A stretch of DNA of 64,000 nucleotides from Vanessa cardui (GCF_905220365.1 NC_061124.1:2110501-2174500); one strand, 5' to 3'. Counted from the first letter of the stretch, positions 33,523-43,920 are shown. The notes: a model not told the origin generated them from the sequence alone. Translations and numbers: made by a program.

Positions 33523-34440
33523 CAACCGACTTCAAAAAGGAAGAGGTTATCAATTCGTCTGTTTTTTTTTTTTTTTTTTTTTTTAATATTTGTTACCTCA
33601 TAACTTTTCACTGGGTGGACCGATTTTGATAATTTTTTTTTGTTCGAAAGTAGTGCTTCCCGTGGGGTCCCATTTTAATTTTATTTTTTTCCGATGATGG
33701 TATCCGTATGAAAACGATATAAGTCTTAAATTTGCATTATGTATGTGCGCGATAAATAGGTGAATAACTCAAAATTGGTTGGCACAATTTTGATGATTCT
33801 TTTTTTATTATAAAGGATATACTTTAGGGGAAGTTTGGTGAAAGTTTGGCAATGTTCTGAGCATAGGATCCATGACAAAGTAACGGAACGGAAGGGAACG
33901 GAACAATTCTATGAAGCACGTTAGCGATACTCGGTCGAATCTTTTATTTATGTGTTATTTGGATATTTGAGTCACTTTCCGTAGTGTGGTTATGTTCATG
34001 TAATTGTCATAGTCGAATGTTATAGTAAACTAGCGACCCACCCCGGCTTCGCACGGTTGCAATACTGATACTAAATATACTACAGAATTTGTTTATTTAC
34101 GACATCATATTGCAAAATTCTAAAATTATTAGTGTTTCTTTACTATATTGTTCATGTATTATATACACAAACCTTCCCCTTGAATTACACTATCTATTAA
34201 AAAAAACCTCCAAATATAACAATAACTATAACTACGTTATATAATCGCAAATCGACTTTTAAGTAGTCTAATATATTTCATTTCTTTTTACCTAGGAGGA
34301 CTCTAAAAAATATGCTAAATATGCAATTATTTTTATTTTTATTATTTTTTTTTTATATATATTACTTTTTAGAGCATTTTTATTTGTTTTAAAATAGTGT
34401 TTTGTTTGAAGTCGGTTTTTCTTTTTGTTAAAATTTTATT
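33523..34440 (+). mobile_element. Repeat F, long copy split by a Helitron part
   Basis: It opens AACCGACTTCAAAAAGGAAG, followed by a T-run and 'tcataacttttcactgggtgg'. It closes with 'gtttgaagtcggtttttc'. The two ends are imperfect inverted repeats (ACCGACTTC / GAAGTCGGT), which argues for a DNA transposon. A Helitron fragment occupies 34030-34209. Confidence 0.65.
34030..34209 (-). mobile_element. Helitron, 3' portion, inside repeat F
   Basis: It runs from CTAGCGACCCACCCCGGCTT through 'acagaatttgtttatttacgac' and breaks off at 'ttaaaaaaaacctcc', where F sequence resumes. The Helitron 5' end is absent, so the junction is a deletion or recombination. Confidence 0.7.
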
Positions 34441-34976
34441 TATTATTCTTGTATAATTAATTAATTCCTAAATATTAATAATTCTTATAGAAATAATTAA
34501 TTAAACGCTTATATTTGTGACAGGTTTTCTGATCACCGACGACCTTTATTTAAAATAATTGCTGCATTCGTTTCTCTAATACAATACAAATACATTTATT
34601 TATGTACAAAAGGAATGTACAAAAGGCAGACTCACGAGAGTTCTGCTCCAGACAGCCTTCTGATAAGTTACACGAGGTTGGAGACGTAATCTACACAGAT
34701 ATTAATTAATCCTTACTCAATATTAAATGTAAGAAATAGGTTTTCCGAGAAAGCATCAGCTTTAGCATATTGATGTCTCAGTGGACTACACATGGACCTT
34801 AATTGGAAATCGTTGATTCATATTCGGGTGTCAAGCTTTTGGTTCTTAATTTAAGGTTACAATTCATCTAGTCTAGGAGAGATTGTTCTCTTAAAGAAGA
34901 CTCAAGTTCTTTGCCAACTATAACCCACAGATGAGAATACAATAATACATTTAAATTTCGAATAAAATAAATGTAT
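34441..34976. other. AT-rich non-coding stretch
   Basis: Nothing is recognised. Confidence 0.5.
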
Positions 34977-34986
34977 CAACAAATTC

Positions 34987-35286
34987 GGAGATAAGATGGC
35001 CCAGTGGTTAGAACGCTTGCCTCTTAACCGATGATTGCGGGTTCAAACCCAGGCAAGCACCACTATATATGTGTACTTAATATGTGTTTATAATTCATCT
35101 CGTGCTCGGCGTTGAAGGAAAACATCGTGAGGAAACCTGCACGTGTCTGATTTCGTCGAAATTCTGCCCCATGTTCGTTCCACCAACCCGCATTGGAACA
35201 ACGTGGTGGAATATGTTCCAAACCCTCTCCTTAATGGAAGAAGAGGCCTTATCCCTGCAGTGGGAAATTTACAGGCTGTTACTTTA
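34987..35286 (+). mobile_element. SINE B with 10-bp target duplication
   Basis: The insertion is full-length, flanked by CAACAAATTC at 34977-34986 and 35287-35296. Box B is GGGTTCAAACCC, a perfect match. The 72-codon frame inside is a by-product of the SINE body. Confidence 0.9.
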
Positions 35287-35661
35287 CAACAAATTCAAGT
35301 AGGTACCAATTATTAAAGTGGGGAGCAAGATTTGTTTAATACCTATGCGAATTTTAAACGATTAAACGAACATTTTTGTTTAAATTTGTATTATATTTGA
35401 ACGCGTAATAAACTTCTTCCCATAAATGTTGATTTTTAAGAACTATCCGTGTGTTACTATTAGTTGCGCTATAAACTTTGATTATTGGAACGGCAGGGCA
35501 TAAATTTTTATTGCAGGTAACATCCAGCCTTGTTCGCCTGTGTAGGTCGGTATATAGCTATCGTATAATAATACTCGATGTGGTTTAATACCCATACTAC
35601 GGATCTGTTTTCAAAGATTGTTGGATTGTTGGAAATTACACGATAGATTTTAATAATTTTT
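35287..35661. other. AT-rich stretch with a possible 3' splice acceptor
   Basis: At 35505-35516 the sequence TTTTTATTGCAG resembles an acceptor. It opens a frame reading VTSSLVRLCRSVYS onward to a stop about 24 codons later, with a GTAGGT donor-like site 25 bp in. The support is weak. Confidence 0.2.
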
Positions 35662-35950
35662 TTTTTTATTTTTATTGAATAGGTAACCGGACGCGCATAT
35701 GGGCCTATGTGGATGGGCCACCTGATTTTAAATGGTCACCATCACCCATAGACAATGACGCTGTAAGAAATATTAACTATTCCTTACATCGTCAATGCGC
35801 CAACCTTGGCAACTAAGATGCTATGTCCCTTGTGCCTGTAGTTACACTGGCTGGAACACAACAATATTGCGTACTGTTGTTTAGCGGTAGAATATCTGAT
35901 AAGTGGGTGGTACCTACCCAGGTGAGCTTACACAAAGCCTTACCAACAAG
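35662..35950 (-). mobile_element. Repeat A, minus-strand copy
   Basis: It has a T-run, 'ggacgcgcatatgggcc', 'atgacgctgtaagaaatattaac', then 'acttgttggtaagg' on the complement. It carries a small internal duplication ('gggcctatgtggatgggcc') and loses the 'ctcactcacccttcaaacc' block. Confidence 0.75.
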
Positions 35951-36322
35951 TATTTAACTTTACACTTATCCCTAAAAATAAAATGATCATCTCAAAACGA
36001 CAAAGTTTTCGACAAATTCGTGGACAAACATACATATAAACATACAGTTACGAAATTTAGCACACGTGCTTGGAAACATAAATGGGTCATCATTTATACA
36101 CGTGGAAATGATAAGCCCATTTTTTAAAAGTCGATTAAAAAGTATAACAGTTATTATGTTAGCAATGGTTCAAGACTTTTTAAATCTCTAGGCTGCACTT
36201 TAAAGTTGTGTAGAAATTGACGATTGATATAAACGAATTTGAAAACTTACCCTTTCAATTTGTGTAGTTTATAAATTGTATCAAATGGTTATTTATTTAG
36301 ATTTGCTAGCAACTGTTACATT
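35951..36322. other. AT-rich non-coding stretch
   Basis: Nothing is recognised. Confidence 0.5.
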
Positions 36323-36606
36323 ATTTTTTTTTATGGAGTAAGTTGGCGGACGAGCATATGGACCACCTAATGGTAAGTGGTCACCATCACCCATAGACAA
36401 TGACACTGTAAGAAATATTAACTATTACCTTACATCGTCAATGCGCCTTGGGAACTAAGATGCTATGTCCCTTGTGCCTTGTTACACTGGCTCACTCACT
36501 CTTCAAACCGGAACACAACAATACTGCGTACTGTTGTTTAGTGGTAGAATATATGATGAGCGGGTGGTACCTACCCAGGCGGGCTTGCACAAAGCCCTAC
36601 CACCGA
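36323..36606 (-). mobile_element. Repeat A, minus-strand copy
   Basis: It is near full-length, with a T-run at the left and GCACAAAGCCCTACCACCGAG at the right. There are small deletions near 36447 and 36478. Confidence 0.8.
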
Positions 36607-36931
36607 GTAAATACTACAGTATAAAACAATTTGTTAAATAAAGATAAATATACAGATATTGAAGTTAATATACAATGACATTGAGCAAACACAACTTGCA
36701 CCGTTGTTTCCAAATTAAAGTGAATGTTTACTAACGGATATTACAAACTATGGATGAGTTTTTATTTTGTTTATTTCAACTATTTGCTCTTCATATTTAA
36801 AAAGCCGACAGCATTCACTGAAACACATGGTTTCATTAAAATAGAGGTAGATGGGCGTGGTAGAAATAATTTAATCAGTATGCACAGAAATAGTATGATG
36901 GTTAAGTAATTAGGTATTACTTTGACACAAA

Positions 36932-37206
36932 GAGGCGAGATGGCCCAGTGGTTAGAACGAGTGCATCTTCACCGATTGCGGGTTCAAACCCAGGCAAGCA
37001 CCACTGATTGTACATGTGCTTGATTTGTGTTTATAATTCATCTCGTTCTTAGCGGCTAAGGAAAACATCATGAGGAAACCTGCATGTGTCAAATTTCATA
37101 GAAATTATGTTATTATTCATAGAATATGTTCCAAAAACCTTCTTCTCAAAGGGAGAGGAGATCTTTAGCCTACTTTTGGGAAATTTACAGGCTGTTTCTG
37201 TTGTTG
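36932..37206 (+). mobile_element. SINE B with 10-bp target duplication
   Basis: TTGACACAAA lies at 36922-36931 and 37207-37216. The head GAGGCGAGATGGCCCAGTGG and box B GGGTTCAAACCC are intact. An internal deletion removes the 'gcattccaccaacccgc' block. The tail is (GTT)n. Confidence 0.9.
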
Positions 37207-37689
37207 TTGACACAAAATCAACTTCAAATAATTAAATAATTATGTGATGGCAGTCTCGTTAGAAAAGCGTCTTATTTTTTTTGTGGCTTTTATTTGTGCT
37301 GAAAAGGCACAGATTATTTCGCCAATGTCACGTGCGAGAGAAAAGCGTCGTTCAAGCTGGCTGCCATCGACAATGACGTTTCACTAGGTTGACAGCTTGT
37401 CAACCAGACATCTGAAGGCAATGTCGTCGTATTTTTTCTTTACAACATTACGACAATTATTTAAAAAAATATATAGAAAGAATAATAATAACAAAAGGGA
37501 GGGGTCACGGCAGAATACAGATTCTGATTCAGAGCGAATGACTTTGCTTTCGCTATGTACTATGTATAGAATAAAAGACACATTGAAATAAATAATTGAT
37601 AAAATTAATATAAAAAGAAAGAGAACCTTTTTCCTTACGCGAAGATTTTTCCAGTTCACTCTTGTGTGAGCCTTGCAAATGGGTTTGTT

Positions 37690-37762
37690 CTAACTGTAAA
37701 TTTCCCACTGTTGGGCTATGGCCTCCTCCCTCTTTGAGGAGAAGGTTTGGAGCATATTCCAT
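37690..37762 (-). mobile_element. SINE B, 3' end only
   Basis: The complement reads 'tccaaaccttctcctcaaag' to 'cccaacagtgggaaatttaca', so only the LINE-like 3' part remains. Confidence 0.65.
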
Positions 37763-37789
37763 ATAATAAAAAACAAACACACATTATTG

Positions 37790-37969
37790 ACTAGCAACGT
37801 ACGGGTGTAATGTTAATACTAAATTCATGTCCATTTATTACATGCAGAAACTTTCCTCTCGAATCACTATTAAAATAAACAGCACCAAAATCCGTTGTGT
37901 AATTTCAAAGATCTAAGCATACATAGCGACAGACAGCGGTAAGCGACTTTGTTTTATACGATGTAATGA
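37790..37969 (-). mobile_element. Non-autonomous Helitron, short
   Basis: It runs from CTAGCAACGTACGGGTGTAA to 'gttttatacgatgtaatga'. An internal deletion removes the 'acagaatttgtttatttacgac' section. Confidence 0.7.
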
Positions 37970-38132
37970 TAGAAGAAATCTGCTATACAAAAGATTGTCC
38001 TTTAGCCATTGTACTCAGGACGTAGTTATTACCTTTGTGGTTCGCAAAAAATATTTGCCTAAAATGGATAGCCTGGCTGGTAAATGAGCCACAATGCCAC
38101 ATTGAACATTAACGTTAAAAATAAGTACCTAA

Positions 38133-38268
38133 GAGTCGAGATGGCCCAGTGATTAGAACGCTTGCATCTTAACCGATGATTGCGGGTTCAAACAGCAAGC
38201 ACCACTGATTCATGTGCTTAATTTGTCTTTATAATTCATCTCGTGCTCAGCGTTGAAAGAAAACTCTG
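38133..38268 (+). mobile_element. SINE B, 3'-truncated
   Basis: The tRNA-like head is complete (GAGTCGAGATGGCCCAGTGA, box B broken by a 4-bp loss after GGGTTCAAAC). The copy ends at 'agcgttgaaagaaaac'. Confidence 0.75.
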
Positions 38269-38634
38269 GTGCTGGTTTTGAACTCGCATTCTTCGATAAT
38301 GATTTCTGTAATATTACCACTGTGTCACAACGGCTTTTTAGTATGCCGCTAACCAGTCGGGAACGTGGAAGGATATTTAAAGTAAACAAGTTTGAAAGTT
38401 TTAATTTCCTTGAACTCGTTAGCTAATCAGGTGACTATTTAATTTGTTGCATTTATTATTTACCGCTTGCAAGCGTTTCTCTTGCATTAGGCAACTCGTT
38501 AACATCAAATAAATTTGATTCGAGTAATCTCGTATTACACATTTCATTATTAACGATAATAGCCACTGTTTTAAAATTATAAGCCGTCGTTATACGCTAA
38601 ACGCATACTAATATTACTGTTTTGTTATTTTACT
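38269..38634. other. AT-rich non-coding stretch
   Basis: Nothing is recognised. Confidence 0.5.
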
Positions 38635-38890
38635 TAGTGGTTGGGCTTAGTGCAAGACCGTCTGCGTTGGTAACACCCACTCATAAGATACCGCCAACCG
38701 CCACACAACAGTACTCAGTATTGTTATGTTCCAGTGCAACTACAGACACAATAGGTATAACATGTAAACTTACCTAACACATATAAACTTTATTGTGATT
38801 TTGCCGAGTGAGCCAGTGTAATTACCGACGCACTGCCTGTATTATCATCAATGTTTCTTACATTAGCATTGTAGCAGTGTCCGCTTACAT
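38635..38890 (+). mobile_element. Repeat A, degenerate copy
   Basis: 'tagtggttgggcttagtgcaag', 'acaacagtactcagtattgtt' and 'gagtgagccagtgta' are present, with an insertion of about 60 bp before the last block. Confidence 0.5.
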
Positions 38891-39217
38891 CTGCTTCATT
38901 TAATTTAAAAATGAAAATTGTTTTACAAAAAAGTGCTTGAAGCGCTTAATAAATTATATTAAAGCACCCCATTAAGAGTTTATATTCTGTTATATTAAAA
39001 TTAAAATCATTGCAGCTGTTTGCGTAATTATATATTTATACGCATAATTAAAATTTAACGTCGCTTTTATGTGTTTTACCAAACAGATTATTCGAGTTAA
39101 CCGTAATTGATCCCCTGAACATCTGTTTGATTTCATAGCTCACAAACTAGAGTATATATATTTTGTATAACTAAAGACAGTGTGAAATTATTCTTATCCT
39201 TTATTTTTGAAATCCTT

Positions 39218-39350
39218 TCTTGGCAGTACCACTTATTCGTATATTCTAACGCCATACTAAATGTGGGTTCCGGATTTGATGCGTGATCCAGTGTAACTAC
39301 AAGCCAAGATAGGTCTATGGGCAATGGCGATCTCTTACGATCGGTCTATA
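39218..39350 (+). mobile_element. Repeat A, degenerate copy
   Basis: 'cagtaccacttattcgtatattcta', 'gatccagtgtaactacaa' and 'tctatgggcaatggcgatc' keep the order of A. Confidence 0.45.
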
Positions 39351-39703
39351 ATATGAAATAATTAAAAAAAAACAATCGATGGAATATTAAAAAATATTTT
39401 TCGAAAAATCGTTATATATATAGAGAGATTTCATAGAAAAACACATAAATGATTTCATCTTTCTATTTGTTAGTTTACACTCACTGAACGCGTACACTAT
39501 TTAGTAATTACATTAAACGAGGTAGCACTGATTTTAATGATAAGCCTGATCGAATTGATTAATAATTCGTACTTTGATCACGCTTTGAGTTATTGAGAAA
39601 TTAATAATACATTACATACTAAATTATAATAACATATGAATCTGCATAATGGTCTTCAGTGATTTGCACACAGAATATAATTGTAATAATATTATTACAA
39701 TTG
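39351..39703. other. AT-rich non-coding stretch
   Basis: Nothing is recognised. Confidence 0.5.
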
Positions 39704-39712
39704 CTTATTTAC

Positions 39713-40022
39713 CAATGATATTCTAATAAACAGATATGTTATATCCATACTAAACAACAGAAAAAAGTGTGCGCGCGTGCCGGACCGTTTATTTTAGTTT
39801 ATTTTTACATTTCGTTAAAAGTAAAAAAGATAGCTTGATAAAAACAATAAGTATAAGGGATAACTAAGTGTTTTAATTACGCAAAACGTATTACTACATA
39901 ATTGTGATGTATTATAACATATTACTACGTAAAACGACTAAAGACAAACGTCCCAATGAGGACGTTTTCTAGTCTTCACTTTTTGCGCGTTAATAACATA
40001 TCTGTTTACTACAACATCACTG
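39713..40022. mobile_element. hAT-like MITE, copy 1
   Basis: It is a 310-bp element with inverted ends of about 30 bp. The inner 16 bp, TAAACAGATATGTTAT, is perfectly inverted. The outer part reads CAATGATATTCTAA at the left and, complemented, CAGTGATGTTGTAG at the right. It is flanked by CTTATTTAC at 39704-39712 and 40023-40031, of which 8 bp is the usual hAT target length. An internal stretch 'acgcaaaacgtattactac..aacatattactacgtaaaacg' is itself repetitive. There is no coding. Confidence 0.85.
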
Positions 40023-40031
40023 CTTATTTAC

Positions 40032-40619
40032 TGTTTAAGTCACCAAAAAAAAAAAATTAAAAAGAATCAACCAAATTTCATTTACATTAAAATTTTAGAA
40101 TCTAGCCTTATGACTACCATTGGTGACAGGAGCCCTCCAGGTTCATTTTTTACCCAGAGGCTCCCAGAGGGATTTAATTTGGAAATTTTGTTACTATATT
40201 TATCACAATTCCGCGCATCATTATACATTAACTTTTTTAATTCTTATTTATTAAACATTTGTTGATAGGAAAAGGTAATAATATCTGTGGTATCTCATCA
40301 GATACATGCTCTAGGAAGAGTTCCGGAGTCGGAAATTGTTTATCTAATAACTATCGCAGATCCAGTCATTACATTGTTAAAAAATTACATAATAATGTTG
40401 CATATACATATGCTGTGATAAAACGATTAGTATTCTTTCTTCCTTCAATTAATCCTGACCTGATGTAATATTAAAAAATACCATCCCTTTTTTAAATTAA
40501 CGTGGTATTTTTTATTTTATAATTTATTTTTAATAACTGTTAATACAGTCCTGCACTTTTTTAAACATGTCTCAAATTAATCGAAACCTATCAAGTATGC
40601 TCTTTACAAATCCGTTTAT
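40032..40619. other. AT-rich stretch, no firm feature
   Basis: A 69-codon frame at 40259-40468 lacks motif or splice support. A short inverted pair near 40130-40165 (GGAGCCCTCCAGG / CCCAGAGGCTCCC) is imperfect. Confidence 0.4.
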
Positions 40620-40760
40620 GAAGGTACACTCATTACACATTCTACTGCCAAATACAAATACATTGTATTGTGCTGAGTGAACCAATGTCAAATAGGTGAT
40701 AGTAATGACTTATACAATGTTCTATTGGCACGTCCATCTACCTATTAAAATAAAAAAAAT
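40620..40760 (+). mobile_element. Repeat A, degenerate copy
   Basis: 'gaaggtacactcattacacattctactgcc', 'gtattgtgctgagtgaaccaatgt' and the end 'acgtccatctacctattaaaat' plus an A-run follow the A layout. Confidence 0.45.
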
Positions 40761-40967
40761 GTATCGAAGCATCAATAGCGCAATGGCTTACCTACAAGCT
40801 ACCCAGCGATGTCAATAGTCGCAGGATCAATTATGACCTTGAGCTTATATACTGTATCCTAACACAAGTGATAAGCTTGAAAGCTTTATATTGCTTTGCC
40901 ACAATTTGTTAAAAAAAATATTTCGAAATAAGTACCGAAAGATCTTTAATATTAGTTATATTAAAAC

Positions 40968-41136
40968 TGTTTTCCCGAACGGATACGACTTGAGAACAAC
41001 AAAAAAGCGTAATCCTTCCTTAAAGGCCGGCAACGCACCTGCAAGCCCCCCGGTGTTGCAGATGTCCATGGACAGTGGTAATCACTTTCCATCAGGTGAA
41101 CCTCGTGCTCGTTTGTCCCCTATAACATAAAAAAAC
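40968..41136 (+). mobile_element. LINE K tail
   Basis: From 40970 the frame reads FPNGYDLRTTKKRNPSLK, which matches the FE.YDLGTFKKR-type end of jockey/CR1-type reverse transcriptases. A one-base shift then breaks the GRQRTCKP continuation. It ends in an A-run. It is a 5'-truncated dead copy. Confidence 0.65.
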
Positions 41137-41206
41137 AGTAATTAGGAACAACAATAATGACTGCCAAGAATACGAACTGGATTATTAAAGTCTATTTTTT
41201 TTACAG

Positions 41207-41249
41207 GTAGACGATGTAATTCGTCAACGCTGACTGAAGTTTTACAAAG
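41207..41249 (+). CDS. Candidate 43-nt internal exon
   Basis: The segment is bounded by a strong acceptor (TATTTTTTTTACAG, 41193-41206) and a strong donor (AAAG|GTAGGT, cut after 41249). Of the three frames only one is open, using two leading bases to finish a codon and leaving two at the end. It reads RRCNSSTLTEVLQ, a composition unlike the AT-driven frames around it. No repeat family in the window covers it. I do not recognise the protein. Small exons of this size are normal in insects, but a chance arrangement of splice-like signals remains quite possible. It would join exons outside what I can identify, since its phase does not fit the other candidate exons directly. Confidence 0.3.
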
Positions 41250-41699
41250 GTAGGTAATGTTACTATTCAAATATTACAAGCGAGTATTTTTTCGTCTGCA
41301 ATAAAAAAAACTATATGTGAAATGGCGGTAGACATACAACAGTCATATCGCCGAATAGGCTTTTGTTTGTCATTTGTAACACAAACATTTATCATCCAAG
41401 CTCACGAGAAAATTGCGGTCGAAATAAAACTAGGTTGATTTATTTTGGAGATTATTCCTTTATATAAATAATATGATATAGTCTAATTTATTATATCATA
41501 GAACATTATCATATTTGTATTTCTATTGTATTACATATGTATGTTTGATGAAAAAGAGTTATGAGTAACTATTCAATATCTTAGCGATTCTATTCGATAG
41601 AAAAATTACATTCTGAAGCGATAGTACCTTAACATTAAAAATATTATCTGCACTAACCACTGAAGAGCACGTAAGATCCAAATCATATAGTGTATATTT
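41250..41699. other. AT-rich non-coding stretch
   Basis: Nothing is recognised. If 41207-41249 is an exon, this would be intron. Confidence 0.4.
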
Positions 41700-41925
41700 T
41701 TAACAGAACTCTAAAATTTTTTGAGTACGTTGATCCATTAAGGCATACAGGTGTATGTGTTTGTCCGCGAATTTCTTGAAAACTAAACGTCGTATTGAGA
41801 TGATCATTTTTAATCTAAGTTAGATACATTTCGACTTAAAATCCATCTACTAGTTTCATAGATATATTTAGATCACTAGCTGTTTCTAATTTTGAAGTCG
41901 ATTTAATTTTTTATAATTTATGATA
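41700..41925 (+). repeat. Repeat F-like, degenerate right end
   Basis: It closes with 'aattttgaagtcgatttaatttttt', as F copies do. The preceding 'gtatgtgtttgtccgcgaatttcttg' block is a common relative of F and J interiors. Confidence 0.4.
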
Positions 41926-42104
41926 TTGATTAATGATTAAACTCGTAATTAATCGTACAAGTGCAAAATCCGTGACAAAATCGGTAAGTCAGAGCCAGTC
42001 TCAAACAGGTGTCTGTAAGACGCTTAGTACACGAGAAATTTCGGCGTCGAGGCGATTAATTAACGTTTTAATATTTAATGTAAATATACAAAGCACTTTT
42101 GCGG

Positions 42105-42195
42105 TTCGGTAGGTGGTGGAGGGGATTACTACCGCATTGGATCCGGTGGAGGTCCCGGTATATAAATAACTAGCATTACTCCCAGCTTAGCTTCC
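42105..42195 (+). promoter_or_regulatory. TATA-box island
   Basis: A GC-rich, G-strand-biased stretch (GGTAGGTGGTGGAGGGG and CCGGTGGAGGTCCCGG) leads directly into TATATAAATA at 42159-42168. About 25-30 bp later comes ACTCCCAGCTTAGC. The layout is that of a focused core promoter reading to the right. No long frame follows: a start at 42214 gives only about 18 codons. It may drive an untranslated first exon, belong to a mobile element, or be chance. Confidence 0.3.
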
Positions 42196-42780
42196 CTCGC
42201 TGAATATTTAAAATGTGTAGCAAATATGTAATATGTGTAGCAAGAATTGACATTTTTCGGACATTGTGAGATCTATATTTTCAGCTAGAAGCGAAGCGAA
42301 ATACAATTCACAGGGTAGAATTATTAGAAGAACTATTGAGTCCATATTCCTGTTGAAACTATAAATAGTGGTGGATAGGTTCTGCACAATTTATTCTGTT
42401 GTTTGACAAGACTGTATTCGTTTGATGCAATATTGAAGAAGATGAATAAAGATATGGTCCTCGTAACCGGATTTTTGTTAAGGATGCCAACCTCAAGCAT
42501 CAGTTCTTTGTAATTTAATTGTATGTGCACAAAAAATTTTTTCTATAATTTTACTCACAGGATTATTTTAAAGAAGAAAAATCAAGCGCACTCAATGAAG
42601 CCGATGTGCTTTCAGAACTACTTCCTAATCCTGAGTGGCTACTAAGATATTCATGGACATAACTTTTATTGGTGCTGTACTTTTATTGATTCAGGAATAA
42701 ATTCAGCTTCGAATGGGCGCAATTTTTACGATACGGGTACTATATAGCATTTAAATATAATGTAGCTTCTGCCAAGAAAT
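42196..42780. other. AT-rich stretch
   Basis: A short tandem copy of TATGTGTAGCAA lies near 42210-42245. Otherwise nothing is recognised. Confidence 0.45.
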
Positions 42781-42884
42781 TTATGAATATAATAATAAAT
42801 ATATATCTCCTGATACCAATGCAATTAGCTGAAGCACTTGTGTTATAGGAAATCAGAAATAACGACGGTACCACAAACACCTAA

Positions 42885-43462
42885 ACCTTTTTTTTTCTTG
42901 CTCGTAAAACGCATTATGCGCTTCCCCCCCCCCACGTGATGGAAAGTGGGGAGGTGTGTGGGACTCCCCGGAGCCCTGGACGCCGAGTGCGCCCAAGTAC
43001 GCCAAGTTTCCCACTAAAAAACCAGCGGTACCCTCCGTCTTTCGACCGTCAGGGCGCCACGGGATAACTTGCGCATGCTACCGTGACGCCCTGATTGTCG
43101 GCCCGCCTATGCGGGCTTCCAACACCTTCCACTTCCCGGGGTACTGCGACCCCCCTGGTACCTGCGGCGTCTATTGAGGCGGGGGGAGAAAGTGCGCATA
43201 TCGCCTTTTCCTTCTCCCCGATCGTCTTCTGCGGAGCGAGTCAGCTGCGGTATTCTCTTCCCGCTCCCGCCCCGCGGCTTCCTTCTGCGACATGACACTT
43301 TCGCAGAAGGAGCGCATCTCTAACCAGCACATCTTGCTACCGAGCATGGCGTTGATAATGCTCGGCAGCGAGAGGTCTAGAGGCGACTATCGCCGCAAGG
43401 GTGTACCTCTGGTGCCCCCACGCATCTCACTCGTACAGGGTGGTACGCCGACGAACATCTAG
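42885..43462 (-). mobile_element. R1-clade-like LINE, 5'-truncated
   Basis: This GC-rich block contrasts with its AT-rich host. On the minus strand it has a short broken coding part (43462-43171), a 3' UTR of about 280 bp, and an A-rich 3' end (the TTTTTTTT run at 42888-42896 read on the plus strand). It lies in a SINE C with ACCTAA on both sides. The protein tail is described in its own entry. The structure is that of a target-primed, 5'-truncated non-LTR insertion. A run of nine or more C at 42925 is a likely slippage or assembly-error spot. Confidence 0.8.
43171..43386 (-). pseudogene. ORF2 C-terminal remnant of R1-like LINE
   Basis: Read from 43386 to the stop at 43173-43171. The open codons include LDLSLPSIINAMLGS, then a FCESVMSQKEAAGRERE segment, a very basic RRRRSGRRKRR segment, and a short end PPPQ. 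A 'cysteine/EVM-QKE-AERERE' segment followed by an arginine-rich end is the usual C-terminus of ORF2 in lepidopteran R1-clade LINEs such as TRAS and SART relatives. This is recalled family knowledge and was not searched. Upstream the frame is blocked by TAG at 43389-43387. The preceding codons continue in a neighbouring frame (YTLAAIVASR), so a one-base frameshift lies near 43380. Endonuclease and RT domains are absent. Confidence 0.7.
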
Positions 43463-43556
43463 ACCTAAGACAACATAGAAAGTTAATGAAATTTTTCTAC
43501 AACTCGGACGGGAATCGAACCCATGAAAACCAGTGCACGCAATTCGACCACGGAGG

Positions 43557-43795
43557 TCGTAGCTTTTTAGTTCAAATTTATATTTAGAATTGGATCATTA
43601 GTTCCGAAGATTACCCGCTACAGACGGTTATGTAAACTTTACCTAATAAAATGAGTCTAAATAGTTATAACTTTTAGATTTGTGAGTAGTTTTCGAATAT
43701 TTCGTTTTACGTAAAACGAATATTGTACAAACAAACACTGTATAGGAAAGAGTCGTTTCCACTAAAACACGTGAACTCACGGCGATATATGACAG
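43557..43795. other. AT-rich non-coding stretch
   Basis: It contains a near-palindromic TTCGTTTTACGTAAAACGAA at 43702-43721, which could form a small hairpin or bind a dimeric factor. Confidence 0.45.
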
Positions 43796-43920
43796 GAATT
43801 CAATCACATCGACGTGCGCGTTCCAATATCTCCGCGATTGAATCTCTGACACCGATACAATCAGACTCAGAGTTTGATGAAAAACACTTTAACGAAACAT
43901 TGAAACGCTGTAGAAAATAA
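43796..43920 (+). CDS. Candidate terminal exon, unrecognised
   Basis: After ATATATGACAG (a weak acceptor with a poor pyrimidine tract) a frame reads through SHRRARSNISAIESLTPI, an acidic SDSEFDE stretch, and HFNETLKRCRK to a TAA at 43918. The open frame actually begins upstream at 43723. Composition is balanced (S, E, R, T), unlike the K/N/I/F frames of AT-rich filler, and no window repeat covers it. There is no AATAAA close by. It could be a real C-terminal exon, a decayed transposase end, or chance. Confidence 0.25.

Larger units (their letters stand above)
42781..43556 (-). mobile_element. SINE C split by a LINE insertion
   Basis: The SINE 3' part is at 42781-42884 and its tRNA-like head is at 43463-43556 (the complement has GACCTCCGTGGTCGAATTG and box B GGGTTCGATTCCC). 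A 578-bp LINE separates them. The 6-bp ACCTAA at 42879-42884 and 43463-43468 is the target duplication. Confidence 0.85.

Noticed and set aside
33397..33603. 63-codon plus-strand frame
   Set aside because: It is the antisense of the LINE stub running into the poly-T run of repeat F.
43107..43298. 63-codon minus-strand frame in the GC-rich block
   Set aside because: It is out of register with the LINE C-terminal codons that end at 43171 and are recognisable as ORF2.
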